From Escallonia rubra (lineage: Eukaryota > Streptophyta > Magnoliopsida > Escalloniales > Escalloniaceae), in contig JAVXUO010002020.1 in assembly GCA_033065855.1 (NCBI GenBank), positions 55,927-119,926 on the forward strand: a stretch of 64,000 bases of DNA. The letters run 5' to 3'. The notes beneath the pieces were generated by a model. It did not search any database and was not told where the DNA came from. It worked only from the letters and a program-made list of their open reading frames with translations. Shown piece by piece: positions 25,716 to 38,736 of the stretch; the stretch's first letter is position 1, and every line of letters starts with the position of its first letter. A program made the position numbers and the translations under genes.

Positions 25716-26868
25716 ATGAACGGCGATGGTATGGACGCTCACATGATGGACACGGACTGCGGCGGGTCGTCGCGTCCCGGCCAGAACGACGCCGTGAGAG
25801 GGCTGCTCGCATTGGCTCGCCAGCTCATCGACCAGTGCCAGCCTTCTCAAGCCCTCCAAGCTATAAGATTTCTACTTGGTTCCTTTTGCTCTTTTTTTTC
25901 TTTGGGTGATTAAATCAAGTCTGGTAATATTCGTTGCTTCTCTTTGCTGTGTCTGTTGTTAGGTTTTTGGCATCTCGATTAACCTGTACGATTGGCCTGA
26001 TTTTATTTGGGAATAGGGCGATTTTATGCTCAGACAGAAATAGGGTATCTTGAAATAGCCGTTCCGTTGGATTTTTCTGTATAATCTTTTGCGAAGTTCG
26101 AAGATAGATTTATTACCATCTAACTGAACTCAAATTGTGATGATGGATAATATAGGTACCGTTTGACCAGTCAAGTTAGGGTAGAAAAAGGAGAGTGAAA
26201 TCAACATTAACACGAACTAAATTTATTGCTGAACTCCTTAGGGTCCAATTAATTTTTTTTTGGTATATGCCCGAAAAACTTTACCCGAGTCTTGCAACAC
26301 AATGGCCCTAGAAAGCCTACTTTGAGACCGCTAACTTGAGCTCCCCCTTGCCCAAATTGACTGCCTGGTTGTTTTGATAAGCTGTGTGAGTAGTCTTGGT
26401 ATCTAATTAGGTGATGTTAATTACTGGAATTCTTTGGCCAATATTTTTATTCAACAATAATGCTTTGACCTAGTGCTTTGACTTTAGGTGGTCACCTAAA
26501 GGGGTCATGTGTAGAGGATTTGCAAGGCGATGGATCACTTGAGAAATCACCCCCATTATCGTATGAAAGGGACATGCCACACTACATAAAATGTATTTGC
26601 AGCTAGGAACTGTGAGCCGTGGATACTCATTAAAAAACGAAAAGAAAACTAGAATGCATGGACACAAATAGTGGTGACATTGCACATCCTAGAAGTTCAT
26701 TAAGTCATGAGTCATTATTGCTTGCGTTACTTTAAAGCCAAATTCGTTGACCAATAATTGATATATTAAGAGTACGTAAAAGGCAATGTAATAAAGCATC
26801 AATAGCGATTTTCCCGATCTAAATCAATAATTGAACTTGAAAATTCTTTTATTGAATAAGTAAACAAT

Positions 26869-26946
26869 TGGCAACTAAACACGAGGGTTGCGCTCCTTGC
26901 GCCTCAACGCATTTCGGGGAGAACCAGCTAGGTCTGGGTTCCCGAG
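26869..26946 (-). other. Chimeric plastid rRNA insert (16S piece joined to 23S piece)
   Basis: On the plus strand, 26869-26901 (TGGCAACTAAACACGAGG...) matches the reverse complement of plastid 16S rRNA around the GCAACGAGCGCAACCCT segment. It runs directly into 26899-26946 (CCTCAACGCATTTCGGGGAG...), the reverse complement of plastid 23S rRNA around the GAGAACCAGCTAG segment. In plastid genomes these regions are far apart. A shared GCG at the join suggests microhomology end joining. Identification is from memory of rRNA sequence; each piece has only one or two differences. Confidence 0.7.
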
Positions 26947-27260
26947 ATAAAAGATGTAATATTTCATCAAATTCACATTGTAAATTTCTGTCCATTCATT
27001 GTACTTGCATTTATCCTTTCTGCTGGCTTCTCTGTATAATTAAACTGCTCTACTTAATATACTCAAACAGACTGTCTTGACATTCGTGATCTTTTCTCAT
27101 GTAGTGGCAAGTTTTTAGGAAACGTTGGTCCCTTGTTTGAAATGAAGATGTCGATGATTTGGATATTGGATTTGTCCAAAAAATTTCTGTTTATTTTATG
27201 TAACATGCTAATGTGCTGATCTCTTTAACAGCGTCAACTTCATTTGGTTATAGCTTTACT

Positions 27261-27614
27261 ACAGTCTATGTTACATGGACTCGGTACAAGTGTCCAAGTC
27301 GGATACGTGTCCAAGTGTCGGACTCGTCTAATTTTTAAAACCCAAGACATGGGGACACGGCAAAATAGTTCTGTTTATTACTATTTTTTAGTTGCTCCTT
27401 AGGTAACATGGTGTTTTCTATGACGCACATTCTTTAATCGAAATGTTATCTCATCTAAAAGCAATAACGAATTAAAAGAAGCACTTTAAGATAGTGTCCT
27501 TCGAGGCATATTTTATGAGATGTGTCGGACACGTATCCCATACCCATGTCCAAGTGTCGAGTGTCCGACACGGGTACTTCACTCAATTTGAAGAGTCCAT
27601 GTAACATAGACTAC
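27261..27614. mobile_element. MITE with 20-bp inverted ends
   Basis: Ends AGTCTATGTTACATGGACTC (from 27263) and GAGTCCATGTAACATAGACT (to 27612) are perfect inverted repeats around about 350 bp. The sequence just inside is also inverted, with GTGTCCAAGTCGGA-like motifs on both sides. No coding sequence; target duplication unclear. It lies in the intron of the 25716-30806 relic. Confidence 0.8.
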
Positions 27615-30150
27615 AATGCTTGTCTCACAATTTATGAATGTTGGTCAGTTGACAAGGGAAGTCTTCTATTTTGGAAATAAATGGCAAGCTAAAGTCACTA
27701 ATTCACTATTGATGGAGCTAAATTTTTATCTTTGGTTGTTTATTAAAACTGAGGAAAGGACTTCTTTCTTAAGATGGGTCTCTGTCCTGAACATTTAAGG
27801 TATTGGCCAAAGTTCGTCATGAATTGGGTTCTTCATGAATTTAGACAAAAAGTGTTATAGAAAGATATGCTGCTTCCTATTTGTTTCTTCCTTCTGCACT
27901 ATGCCGTAGTTCTCAATGTGAGATACATATTTTGTACTTTTTGCAGGTCACATACTATTTCTTATGCATTTTATTAGGTACAGTTATTTATCATTTCCAT
28001 GCTGAAATACATGCTTGGAAGAAGCTGTTCAAAGTGTCTAGTTTTTTTTTGTATGAGACACATCTAGACCGTTGAGCAAATTTTTTTTTATGTAGTTTGA
28101 CAGTTTTTGCATTTTTTTTTTCCCTAATTGCAGTTGCAAACTGACAATATTCACCCGAGAAAAACATAGAGGAGTAAGGCCTAAAATGAAGGCTGTGTTG
28201 TCATGCCATCCTACCTGATACTGTTAATCTACCCCTAGTACTCTTAGCCTGTAAATAAAAGGAAATTGGAAAGACAAAACCATTGAAATTAATCAAGTCT
28301 TGAATTTCAATCTTCTTCTTGGTAGGATCGATGTCTATGTAGTCATTTCCGACTTTTTGCTAACTTCTTGTACCTTCCATTAGGCTCGCAGTTTTTACTC
28401 ATATTATTTTTCGCATATCTCGCCTGTAGTTGGTTTTGTACAGTTAGGAATATGGAGGTTTAGGCCCGTTCCTCCTTTCCTAATGAAAGAGTCTGCTGCC
28501 TGCCTTAGTATTGTAGTCTCAAATAGGGCGTTTAGGCCTGCCTCATTTTTTAGTGGGTGATTCACTTCCGAAGTGAAGAAAAGGCTGGATCAAGAACCCC
28601 AAATGGAGGGACTCCCATATGTGCTCTATGTTTTTTTATCAAATTGGGTTCTGTGCATGGAAATTCATGAGTGGCCCAAGAGAGAATACAGGAGAAAGTT
28701 AGTTGAATGATCGGGGGGGCCATCCTCCTAGTAATGGATTTATGCCAGATTGAGGGAAGATGGCTCTAAAGAGTCAAGACCTGGTTAACAGGATAATGTG
28801 AACTGAGGAGAAAGTGGCAGAAGACAAGAAGAGGAGGGAAAGCGATAAAACTGCAGCTATGAAGAGAGATCACCACGGATATCAAAAGCATAGAGAATAG
28901 GCCTGAGCGCTCCTGCACAAGGCCAAATGAGGGCATAGATCCAAGTTCACTTTGAATAACATGCATATGACCACCCTAGAGAACTAAGATCCCCTAATGA
29001 AATATTAGTTGAAAACTTATCATCAGTAAAAAGGCCTAGGTGCAGGGAACTCTTTCAAATTTGAGGAAGCAAAATCTCAGAATTATCACCTGTTATGCGC
29101 AACATTTTGGATCAACTGTGTGAACACTTTTGGAGTCTCTAGTGACATTTTTTTCTAACCTTTGGTTCGTTGATGGTTCATTGTTTGTTGATATCGTGCA
29201 GTCGTAGGCTTCCGTATCAAGATTCTACTTGTTTCTTAAAGATGCTGATATTTTCTATCAAGTCCGCTTGAATAACAGTGTATGTGGTTAATTGAGAATG
29301 CCATGTATCAAACTTGTCAACACCGTTAAGGTCCGTGATGTGTTTTACACTTCCAGTTCAGTGTGACCAAGAAACATGAAATGTCTGATTGGGTATCTCA
29401 CTCACAAATCCTATTCAGGAACTTTTTTTTAAGAGTTGTACAGAAGCCCACTTAATTTCAAACTAATAGTCGCAAATTTTACATGGAGTCTATCTTAGGA
29501 AAGGAACGCAAATATCACAGTTTAAACATGTAGTACTGTCACCCAGTATAGTTCAGCAAGGGACATTTTTACGCTACATTTTACTATTGGAAATCTAATA
29601 TCTCATCCTAAGCATGGCAAGTCCCATCAAGTGTTCCAGCACCGGCGAGATATTTTTGGGAGATACCATGACTGCTTAATCATTTGATAGTGGCATTGAG
29701 CTTTCTTGTAAGTATACAGCATTCATGATTTGGGGGACAATGAACTGATTCAGATATCTCATCCCAATTATTATATGTCCTATAAATTGTTTCCAGGAAC
29801 AGGAAAACATCATAGGTAGAAATCATGGTTGCATTTTATAGTGGACCGCAAAGTAGTAGAACTGGTTTGATCTTTGTAAGCTTATGCCATTCATGATCTG
29901 GAAACAAGCTCTTTTTGTTAACATGGTAAAAATGAAGATTTATGCCATCCATGATTTGCTAGAGATTTCTGGACAGAAACTTGTTCATGATTGTCATGTC
30001 TTGCTGGAGTTGTTTCCATATTCGGTATACTAATTTTGTGCATTGCTGTTTTGGTATCTTATTAGCAGATGACAATTTCACGTGCCTTACTTCTTTTTTC
30101 TGTGTAGACTTCCCCAAGAGTACTGTCGCTTGATGGGATTCTTTTGACCA

Positions 30151-30340
30151 AACTGGATTTATAAAAGCAAGTGCTATATTTCATGTATTATATAGTTTAA
30201 ACTATTCATAGGCATCAAGTGGAAGTAGTTTGATTCATGCCCTAACTGGCTTTATAAAAGCAAGGGCTATATTTCATGTATTATATAGTTTAAACTATTC
30301 ATAGGCATCAAGTGGAAGTAGTTTGATTCATACCCTAACT
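30151..30340. repeat. 93-bp direct tandem duplication
   Basis: The segment from AACTGG at 30151 is repeated from 30244 with only a few differences, as two adjacent copies. The near identity suggests a recent event. It has no recognisable function. Confidence 0.85.
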
Positions 30341-30806
30341 GCTATCTAAAGATTTGCTTAATGAAAAGATGCTGATGTTGCATTGTACATTAATTAGAAT
30401 TATGTCCACCCAAGGTACTTATTCAATCATGGTAAAACAGGTAGTGATGGCAACGAGAATTTAAGGTGGAGATGAGGCTGTGATTCAAGCCCTAGATCGT
30501 GCTAGGGAGCTCCACAGAAACAAAGTGCAAGCAAGCACGGCTGCTGATGAGCTGGCATCTTTGTTTGCGGAATGTGCAATTGCTGAAGCCTTGCCTTCAA
30601 GTTCTGAACCTGCCGAGTCTAACATGGTGGACCAGTCCTTCGAATCAGACGCTTGTGTTACTTCCATACTGGCGGAGACTGGCAGAAAGCAAATTATGCT
30701 GGATGCCTTTTCTAATGGTAGCAGGTTTGTTTGATTTCAGCGTGGGGGGCTTGTAAGTAACCATCGTAGAGATGAACACTATGCATTCTGGTGTTGCAAT
30801 ATCTGA

Positions 30807-32077
30807 TGGCTCCAGGTTCTTGGAGTCGATACCTTGGACGTAGATTCCCTTTTGTCCTCTCCACAGTGCATGATTCCGAGCGATAAAATAGACAACTGCA
30901 TTATCAGGTAGACTTCATGCGAACTCTTGGTTGCAACGGGGAACTGGGAGGGTGCTCCTTTGTGCTTGTATGTTAAAATCTGTACCTAATAGAAGACCAT
31001 GAGGAATAATTTTTTCGGGAGTGAGGTTGAAATGTATAATCATAGTATTCTCAACTGTACTGTCATGAACTGCTGTCAGCATTTATCAAGTTTTATTGTT
31101 TACATGTTCTATCATTGCACATCAAATCTCTTTAAGGCTGTCCTTAGCATCACTAAGAAAATCTTGCTCACAAAAATATAGGGTTTTTGACATTGGTGGC
31201 TATTATATCTGTCTTTTAGGAATAAAGGGGTGTCACTGGTTAGTTTGCGAGCTAAAGAGACTCGACTGAAAAACTTGGAGATATATATATACGGAAGGTT
31301 CATTTTTTCACTGGATTCTATTTGTTCATATTTTACTTTTTCCACCTTAAATTACTTATTTTGGATAACAGGCCAATAGACCCAATCTTGCCCACACTTG
31401 GCTAGGAATTTTTTCGGATAGGAAAAGCTTGTAACCCAGTTTGGATACAAACGCCTAACTTAGAATATTTGTCGCTAAAAAGTACAGAAAAGACAAATAT
31501 TGTATGCTTACCATATTTGTTTTTTATTTTCATTTTCTGTTTTCATTTTCATGATATTCATATTCAGTTTGAAAATCCGTTCCCGTACTTTTATCATTTT
31601 CACAAAAAAAAATTAGCTATTTTTTCTTATATTGAGTTAAGTTTGAGTAAAAAAAACTGAAAACACCTTTTAGGTGTTTTCAGTTTTTTTGTTACTATTT
31701 GAGTAATTTTATCCAAAACGAAAACAGAAAATGGTAAAAGTACGCAAAAAAATAATATTTTTCATCATCATTGCTAAAAACAGAAAACGAATATTATAAG
31801 CATACGTGGCCAAGCTTTTAATGGAGAAAAAGATATACAATCTTAAACAGAAATTCAATATTACGACGGAAGTGTGGTAAAATTGTGTCCCTAAGAGTAA
31901 ATTCCGTGTCTTACAAATGATTAATGCGGATTATAAATCTTAATAGAATCGATATTTAGGCATCACTTTCTATTCATTTTTTTTTTCAAAGGCGTGTATA
32001 TATTGCCATTTTATCAACAAAATGACCACCAAAAATTTTTGCCTTCTCTCCTTTGCGACTATTTCAAAACTCCTGAA
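30807..32077. other. Spacer between two gene relics
   Basis: No gene seen apart from the MITE at 31502-31805. The first 200 bp may be the 3' region of the preceding relic. Confidence 0.35.
31502..31805. mobile_element. MITE (hairpin type), copy 2
   Basis: Ends GTATGCTTACCATAT and ATATTATAAGCATAC bound 304 bp that match, in reverse orientation, the element at 11086-11396, including the central AACACCTTTTAGGTGTT palindrome. It is more diverged at its ends than copy 1. Non-coding. Confidence 0.75.
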
Positions 32078-33347
32078 ATGCCTCAAAACTCCTGACAGAA
32101 TTAATCACCGATATACTCTCGCGACAACCCGTCAAGTCACTCTTGAGGTTCAGGTCCGTTTCCAAGCCATTGTGTGCTCTCATCGAACGACCCTGATTTC
32201 ATCAAGATGCACCTCAAACAATCAATCATCAACAACACCAACCTCCTCCTTGCAACTAAGGGTGCTCTGTATTCTTACCCTTTTTCTCCCATAGAACAAT
32301 CTGACTCACTTAACAACCCATTTGGGATTTTCCCCCCACATGAGATTGACTGTGTGTTGAGTTCTTGCAATGGCTTGCTGCTTCTAACAACCCATGTGGG
32401 CATTTGTTTGTTCAATCCCTGGACACGCAAGTGCAAGCCCTTGCCTGTTATGATCTATTTTGGGCTTCCCTTAAAGTTATTTGGCTTAGGGTTTGATTCC
32501 ATTAATGATGATTACAAAGTGATTGCGATACTCCAGTATAAAATTCGTTGCCTTACCATTGTTTATAGCCTAAAGCCAAACTCGAGGCGAATGGCTCGAG
32601 ATTGTCCTTATTACCTCCCTCGTGAACGGGTATTTAGCGTGTATGTTAAAGGGGCTCTGCATATGGCTTTGAGGCGTAATTTTGATGCGGATTCGGCCTG
32701 TGATTGTTGCATTTGATGTTGGTGCAGAGAAGTTTCGCTTGGTGCCACAACCTGAATTCTCGGACAAGAATGTCCTTAACATGAATGTGGTGGTGTTGGG
32801 AGGATGCCTTTGTGCAATTGTTGCTTACAAAGAGCGAAGAGTTGAAGGAGTATGGGATAACGGAGTCGTGGGCTAATCTGACGTCAGTTGCACTTATGTT
32901 TGATGAGTCTAATGTTAGGTTACAGTTAAGCCCTTTAGCTTATTCGAGGAGTGGTGACCAAGTCCTACAGACGCACAATAACACAAGGCTTCATTGGTAC
33001 GACTTGGTGAAAAGGGAATTTAGGAATGTCAAGGTTTGTGGTTTGCCTAGTTGGCTTTATGCTGGTGTTTGTGTAGAGAGCCTTGTTTCACTCAATGGCT
33101 ATGGCGAAGAGTCAGAGACGTAAGTTTACATGATACTCGCACTATTTGACCTTGCTATCTCTTATACATAGCTTTTATGTGGCTAGTCTGGTATTATCTC
33201 TGCTTTGCATGCATGTTGGCTCTCTCCAGTTTACTAAAATGTGGTATTGACATTTTGTCCCTTGTTGTTCTTAGGGATGCTTTCTTCCTCAAGAATTACA
33301 AACTTGTGCGGCCTAGGAAAGCACAGAACGTAAGGCAGCATTTCTAG
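32078..33347 (+). pseudogene. F-box / F-box-associated domain protein, pseudogene
   Basis: Intact relatives are substrate receptors of SCF ubiquitin ligases. An F-box is visible at 32089-32178 (TELITDILSRQPVKSLLRFR, then SVSKPLCAL), followed by an F-box-associated region: DFIKMHL, SCNGLLLL, LFNPWTRKCKPLP, GLGFDSINDDYKVI. The C-terminal part continues with ITESWANLTSV, LHWYDL and VESLVSLNG. A small last exon (33275-33347) encodes DAFFLKNYKLVRPRK and ends at TAG; the intron between has GT at 33120 and AG at 33274. The frame is broken at least four times (near 32088, 32185, 32695 and 32835). About 400 residues would be usual for the family. Confidence 0.85.
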
Positions 33348-36300
33348 TGATGCCTAAAAAATTAAATCTTATATAGGTGAGTTATACTTGGCTTGATCCC
33401 AGTAAATTTGGATCATGTTTATTACATGCTTTCAATTTTGCAAACTTGGTTAGGTACGATAAATTTGAGACTTGTTAAGTTAGAATTTTTCCCTTAAACC
33501 TGCTGTGTACTTGGATATCAAACTTTCTTGCGTTTACTTGTTCTCTTAGTTTATCTGCTAAACATGAAAGAGTTAGTCTTCTGTGGTTAATAAATGCATT
33601 GTTGATAATTGACATGAAGAGGAATAAAACTGAAATAACTTTTGAACAGGCATATACTTCTCCGATGTTGACAATCAATCTATCAAAAACAGGTACGATA
33701 CTAAGCAAGTCTCGCATCCATTCACTCAAAAAATGTGACAAGGTGAACATGGTCCTAGAACCACATATCAAGCATACATAACTCCAAATAATAGTAGAAG
33801 TTGCTTTCGCTACAAAGGTAATGACATGCCTTTTTACTTCAAAAGCTGGTGAAATCGATGCCTACCGATACCATGGACAGAAGAAGTATTCTTCTAATCT
33901 TCTCCCCCTCATATGCTTAGTGCTTTGTTCTGCCCCTTCTCATTCCATCCAGCATATGTCCTATCAGCAAGGATGTAAAGGTTGAGTCCAACTCCAGGCG
34001 TTAAAAAACTATTATGTTGGACCCATACTAGAATACTTAAGACATGAACCTAGAGGTACTATTTAGACTTAAACAGGCATCAACAAGAAATGCTTCACAT
34101 CAAAGGCTACCTCTTCTCCTTCACTGTTGTAATCCCAGCTTCTTAAGGCACCAGCTTGAATCCTTTGACCGGAAATGTTCTTTTAGGAGAAACAAGCTAT
34201 TATGTTAAACACTAACTGCTAACTACTAAAACTTGAAATGAGCAAGAATCCCACTTACATTGGAGATTACATATACTCAGTTAGGTATTTTAAAGATTGC
34301 CTCTTGATCTCGTCAAGTGGAAATGGGATCCCAGCACTAGGTACATGAATTGAGACAACCCCAACCACAGTATGCCTTACCATGTCTACCAAAGAAGCCG
34401 CATATCCCCGGCACTCATGATAAATTTCCACAGTTATTCAACTGGGATAGGATACTAAAAGCAAGCTCAGTTATTAGACCAGCCCTGGCATTTGACCCAG
34501 TGAACCGATGACTAAGCACCTGTTTTCGGTTGGTTCACTCGTCCTATTGTTTCTGCAAGTAACCCAGACGAACCTGCTTGCAAATAACCTGGCTGGAAAC
34601 ATTTTGTATGTGGTCAGCGGCACATATTAATTCGTTATTAGAGAGAGATTGAGACTGCCGGTTGACGTTTACTTGAGAGAGAAGAATAGTTATGCTGACT
34701 GGCTTGCCAACTGGGGTATTCAAGCTGTTCAGGATTAGATAATCTTTTCAACTTCTCCTATCGAGCTGCAAGATGAGGTAGAGAAGGATAGTTTACAGTT
34801 CTATAGGCCCAGGATAGTATCTGTGTGCATGTCCATGCATTGGGGTTCCTGGGATCAGGGGTAACGGTTCTTTCTCTTACCTTGTTTCCTATCAAAGGGA
34901 GGCAATAAGAAGTTGTAACATTGCAAATTTTTTCTGTTCGGTTCCTACTAGTCCGGTTTAAGAATTTGGTTAAAATTGCAAGTTCTTTCTGTAGGATTCC
35001 CATTAGTCCAGTTATCATCTCTGCGATTGAAAATTTAGAGTAATATATGTAACTAGATGCTAGTAATGTAATACTGTATCATTTACACTCACGCTCTTAA
35101 CTTTACATACTTGATGGTAAAGCTAATACCATGGAATGAGAACTCGGACTTGGGTGGGTTAGAAAGGGGTTGGAAGTCCTATTATGGTTATGAAGCTTTG
35201 TAAGCTTAGGTTTTGGTTTTGGAGCAAAATTTTTAGAATATGTGCTCATATCACTAACCAACCCCCACCCCCACACACAATCCCCAGCCAGAAAATGAGA
35301 TAATCTTGAAAGGAAACATGTCTCATGTGACAGTTTCTGTCCCGCTGTGATGCCCACAATGAATCAATCCTTCGTCTTGTACGACATTGCTCCTCCAAAT
35401 TCTTCTCTCTCTCCGCTTCTTATATGATCCTTCAACCTTCTCCGGAGTCTCCGCTGAGAGGCGATGGAGGAAACCCTTAATATCGCGCCATGCATGGTCT
35501 TTAATCCTTTTTCTTCTTTCTAACCGGGGATAAAACCATTTGTCTACAACCATCCTCAGGCAAAGCCTTCCCACCGGCCACATGCATCCCCTATACTCTT
35601 GTAAGACAGATCAAAACCACCCACCATATGAACACAATTACCATCACTTGAAGTTGACATAAATGCTAGTCCACTGGCCGGACAATGAAATAATGATAGT
35701 CCCAAACATGAACTATTTTGCATGCTTTACAGGTTTAACTCGACCGAAAGGATAATAAACATGCTAGCTTAACAATGCCAATAGTGAGGCAGCATATACT
35801 CTAAAATCACAGATGAAGCTTACTAGCTCGAAAACCATAATAGCAGTTGCTTTCGCTACCAACTACCCAGAAAGGAGGAAGAAGAAGAAGAAAGAGATGG
35901 GGATTTTCTTTAGTACATATAGGAGACGGATGTGCCCTAAAAGTCAATAAGAAGCCTCCTCTTGATCTTCGTTGTCTTTTAAAGTTGAAGCCAGAGGTGC
36001 TTAAGGATGTCCAGTGCTATGCAGTCAAATAACTGACTAATAAGTATGATTGAAGCACAGGCAGTAAGTATTTGGCTACATCAGAAATAATATTAAAATA
36101 ACTTCGAAACCCACCTATATTCGTCTCCTATTTCAACTCCCACCTCTTTTCAGCCTCAATTTCAAACATTTTGACAGGAACTCGTTTCTGAGAGAAACAA
36201 GAGTGAATCTGACAATACTGAAGTACTTAAGTTGCATAGACAAGAAATGCAAAAGAACTGCTGTTCCAATAGGCGTCTATCGCGGCACAGAAAACAAATG

Positions 36301-36389
36301 TATACCGAAGCTAACCATATATAAAGACCCATTAGAGACGAACTAATTAACTGGAAATAGATGCCAAGTTGGTTCTTGCAAGGGCATCA
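33348..36389. other. Gene-free stretch with cluster-derived motifs
   Basis: No intact gene. The motif GCAGTTGCTTTCGCTACCA, also found in repeat R1 (2184 and 37055), occurs at about 35845 with a variant at 33797, so parts of this stretch may descend from cluster flank DNA. Short open frames look random. Confidence 0.35.
34661..34738 (+). pseudogene. Possible LINE RNase H C-terminal relic
   Basis: Twenty-five codons read VDVYLREKNSYADWLANWGI and end at TAG. This resembles the last helix of the RNase H domain at the end of plant LINE-type polyproteins (usual form: HVYREANxxADxLAN). Only this piece is recognisable, so the assignment is tentative. Confidence 0.45.
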
Positions 36390-37960
36390 AGAGTGGCACC
36401 AAGAGTCAGGTTTCAATCCTGGGATCTGTAGGCCATCGGCCAGCCGCGCCATCACGATTCTGTAGAAGAATCTGAGGATTCACCCGATAACCTCACTAAT
36501 CTTAAGACCCTCTCTGAGTTCTCTTTATTGGGTCTTGCAGGGGCCTGCTGCCTCTAACCTTTCTTGTTTAATGCATCCACCCGTCAGTAGAAGAACTTGC
36601 CACTTCGCTGTTTGAGAGCCCTGATGATAATTCATATTCTCCGTTTGTTTGTTATGAGCCCTCAATGCTTCCCAGTATTACCTGTTCCCCATATAGAAAG
36701 AAAGCTGCAAATCTCAAAAAGTTTGAAACTCGAAGCAGTTAAATTTGAAAATTTTCGTATATGAAAGTAGTATATAGTGTCCAACTGTGTCTGGTATTGC
36801 CTGTAGAGCTCCATGATTACATAAGCCGAAGATTTTTGTTAAAATTAGGAAGAATATTTCCATGCTAGGCAGTATGAATGTATTTTGGCCGTTGCAAGAG
36901 AAAAATAATCTATCCCACTTGATTTATGCCAATATCCACTGAGAAAAATGTCCTCTCTAACGTGCTTTGCAGGTTAAGCTTTAGCAAAACCAGATTTGAA
37001 GCCGCAAGCAAAGTCAACCTCCCGAATTACAAAATGAAGCTTACAAGCTGAGCAGTTGCTTTCGCTACCAGTAAAACAACTTTGACCACCAAAAAGCTGG
37101 CAAGGTGATATCTGCGGAAAAAATTAGAAGCATTTCTCGAAGTTTTTACCTTTGATGTATATGCTGAAGTCGGACTGTTAGCTCCTTATCAGGCATCATT
37201 GCAACATGCTTGTGGTACGAATGAACTCATAGATCTTTCGTAGAACTTCCACACCATTGCTACGCCAGTACTAGACTGCTTCTAGCAACTATTACTCCAC
37301 AAGGGAAGACGCCTCAAAGCTTGAGCAACTCGGGATCCTCGTAACGCCTATGTCAACTATGAAGTAGAGTAAAAAACGTCCATGTCAAACTATGAAGTAT
37401 GTAATCTCTTTTGGTATTTAACCGTCTTCTTCCGATCTGAATTAGAACGGTTGCCTCATAATTCTAAGAACTCTGATAAACAAATCCAAACTTAAATATT
37501 TGGATCAAGCAACAATAAATGAAGATATGCTATTGTAAGGTAGTATTTGTACGTTGACTTGATCTTATAATCCATTTACCTAGAGAATCTGTTCTTTACT
37601 AGGAGTGGAGGAGGTGGGGGTGGGGGGTTTTGAAATGAATATATCCTGGAAAGCTTTCTTTCATTGGGCTGTGTATGTAGAGAGGTTCCTAGGACAGGAA
37701 AATGTTAACGCCAATTTTCTTTTTGCTTGAGCGGACAATGTAACATTTCTGGCAATGTTCCATCATCTTCCCTTCCCAAACACATTGCTCGTGAAAGAAG
37801 AGACGGCATTTGTGCATCTCCCTAGTTTCGTACATCTATCGAAGTTTTGGATTCGGCCAAAAAACAAAAAGAACAAAAGAACTAAGGGATCTTTGAGGCA
37901 AGTAAAAACTCCAACCTCATAAGTCCGTTCTGCAAGTTGGATAGGCTGGACGAGCATAAG
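36390..37960. repeat. Cluster repeat R1, copy 3 (NLR copy B 3' flank)
   Basis: Collinear with 1500-3060, including the segment just before the NLR terminus (CTCATAAGTCCGTTCTG at 3035 and 37916), but with many small differences and deletions. It is more diverged than copies 1 and 2 are from each other. Non-coding. Confidence 0.75.
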
Positions 37961-38736
37961 GGCCAGACCATGCCTAGTTCACTCTAAAACAACTCGTGCC
38001 CATGCCAACCTAGTCCATTTATGAGTCAAATAATATCTGTTTGTGCTCAACCCATGAAAGTTTTGATGGCATGGACTAAACACGGACTGCCCACGAGTTG
38101 TCTGTGGTTACAGATTAGTTTTTCTTTGCTTAATTTTTAAGCACATCGTTTATCGTCCAATTCTCCTAATAAATCATGAGTTTTTGTTTACTTAAATTTT
38201 AAGTATATCAATTATCATCTAAGCCTACTAATTGGTCATGATAATGAAGAAAAATACAACGAAGTCTCAAAATAAAATTAAGTCTAAGCATGAAACAAAG
38301 TTTTAGGACAAATTAAAAGAAAAAGACAAGATCTCAAAAAGATCGTACAAAGTCTAATCCTATACGAAGATGAAAAAAAAAAAAAACGTCTAAGGTTTCT
38401 AAATCGATAAGTTTAGAAGATTTTAAAGACTAAAGAAAAAATATATATATATATAAAAGATAAAGAGGAAAATTAATGTCCACGTAATTAAAGGAGTAAC
38501 CGCACATTTATTTTGGAAGTTAACATTATCTCACCGAACAAGGCCCAGCCCTTGGGGGTTGAGAGATCAAGCGAGAGTTGGCTCGGAATACAACGATTTT
38601 AAGTTGAGAGGATTTTAAAGACTAAGAAAAAAAAATAAAAAAAAAATATCTTCTACACATGAAGTTTATAACGGTCTTAAGTTGAGAGATTCACACAGAG
38701 AGAAGAAACTATAGAAGGGAGAAGTCACTTACCAGA
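37961..38736. other. NLR copy B 3' flank
   Basis: Matches 3060-4114 in part and ends at the NLR stop codon. No gene seen. It presumably contains the 3' untranslated region and polyadenylation signals of copy B. Confidence 0.45.

Larger units (their letters stand above)
25716..30806 (+). pseudogene. Conserved plant protein of unknown function (two-exon relic)
   Basis: Exon 1 (25716-25862) encodes 49 residues ending CQPSQALQA. Exon 2 (30441-30806) continues [40 protein letters not shown], then VSNHRRDEHYAFWCC. I recognise this as a conserved small plant protein that ends in a Cys/His cluster (CxxCGGL...DEHYAYWC). I know of no established function. Breaks: the exon 1 donor reads ATAAGA instead of GTAAGA; TAA at 30462-30464 sits where relatives have Gln; TGA at 30732-30734 and CGT shortly after replace both cysteines of the first CxxC. 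The 4.6-kb intron holds a plastid rRNA chimera, a MITE and a 93-bp tandem duplication. The reading frame otherwise remains open in both exons. Confidence 0.75.

Noticed and set aside
30732..30734. TGA replacing a conserved cysteine, suggestive of selenocysteine
   Set aside because: Land plants lack the selenocysteine insertion machinery, the partner cysteine is also lost (CGT), and the gene has another stop and a dead splice donor.
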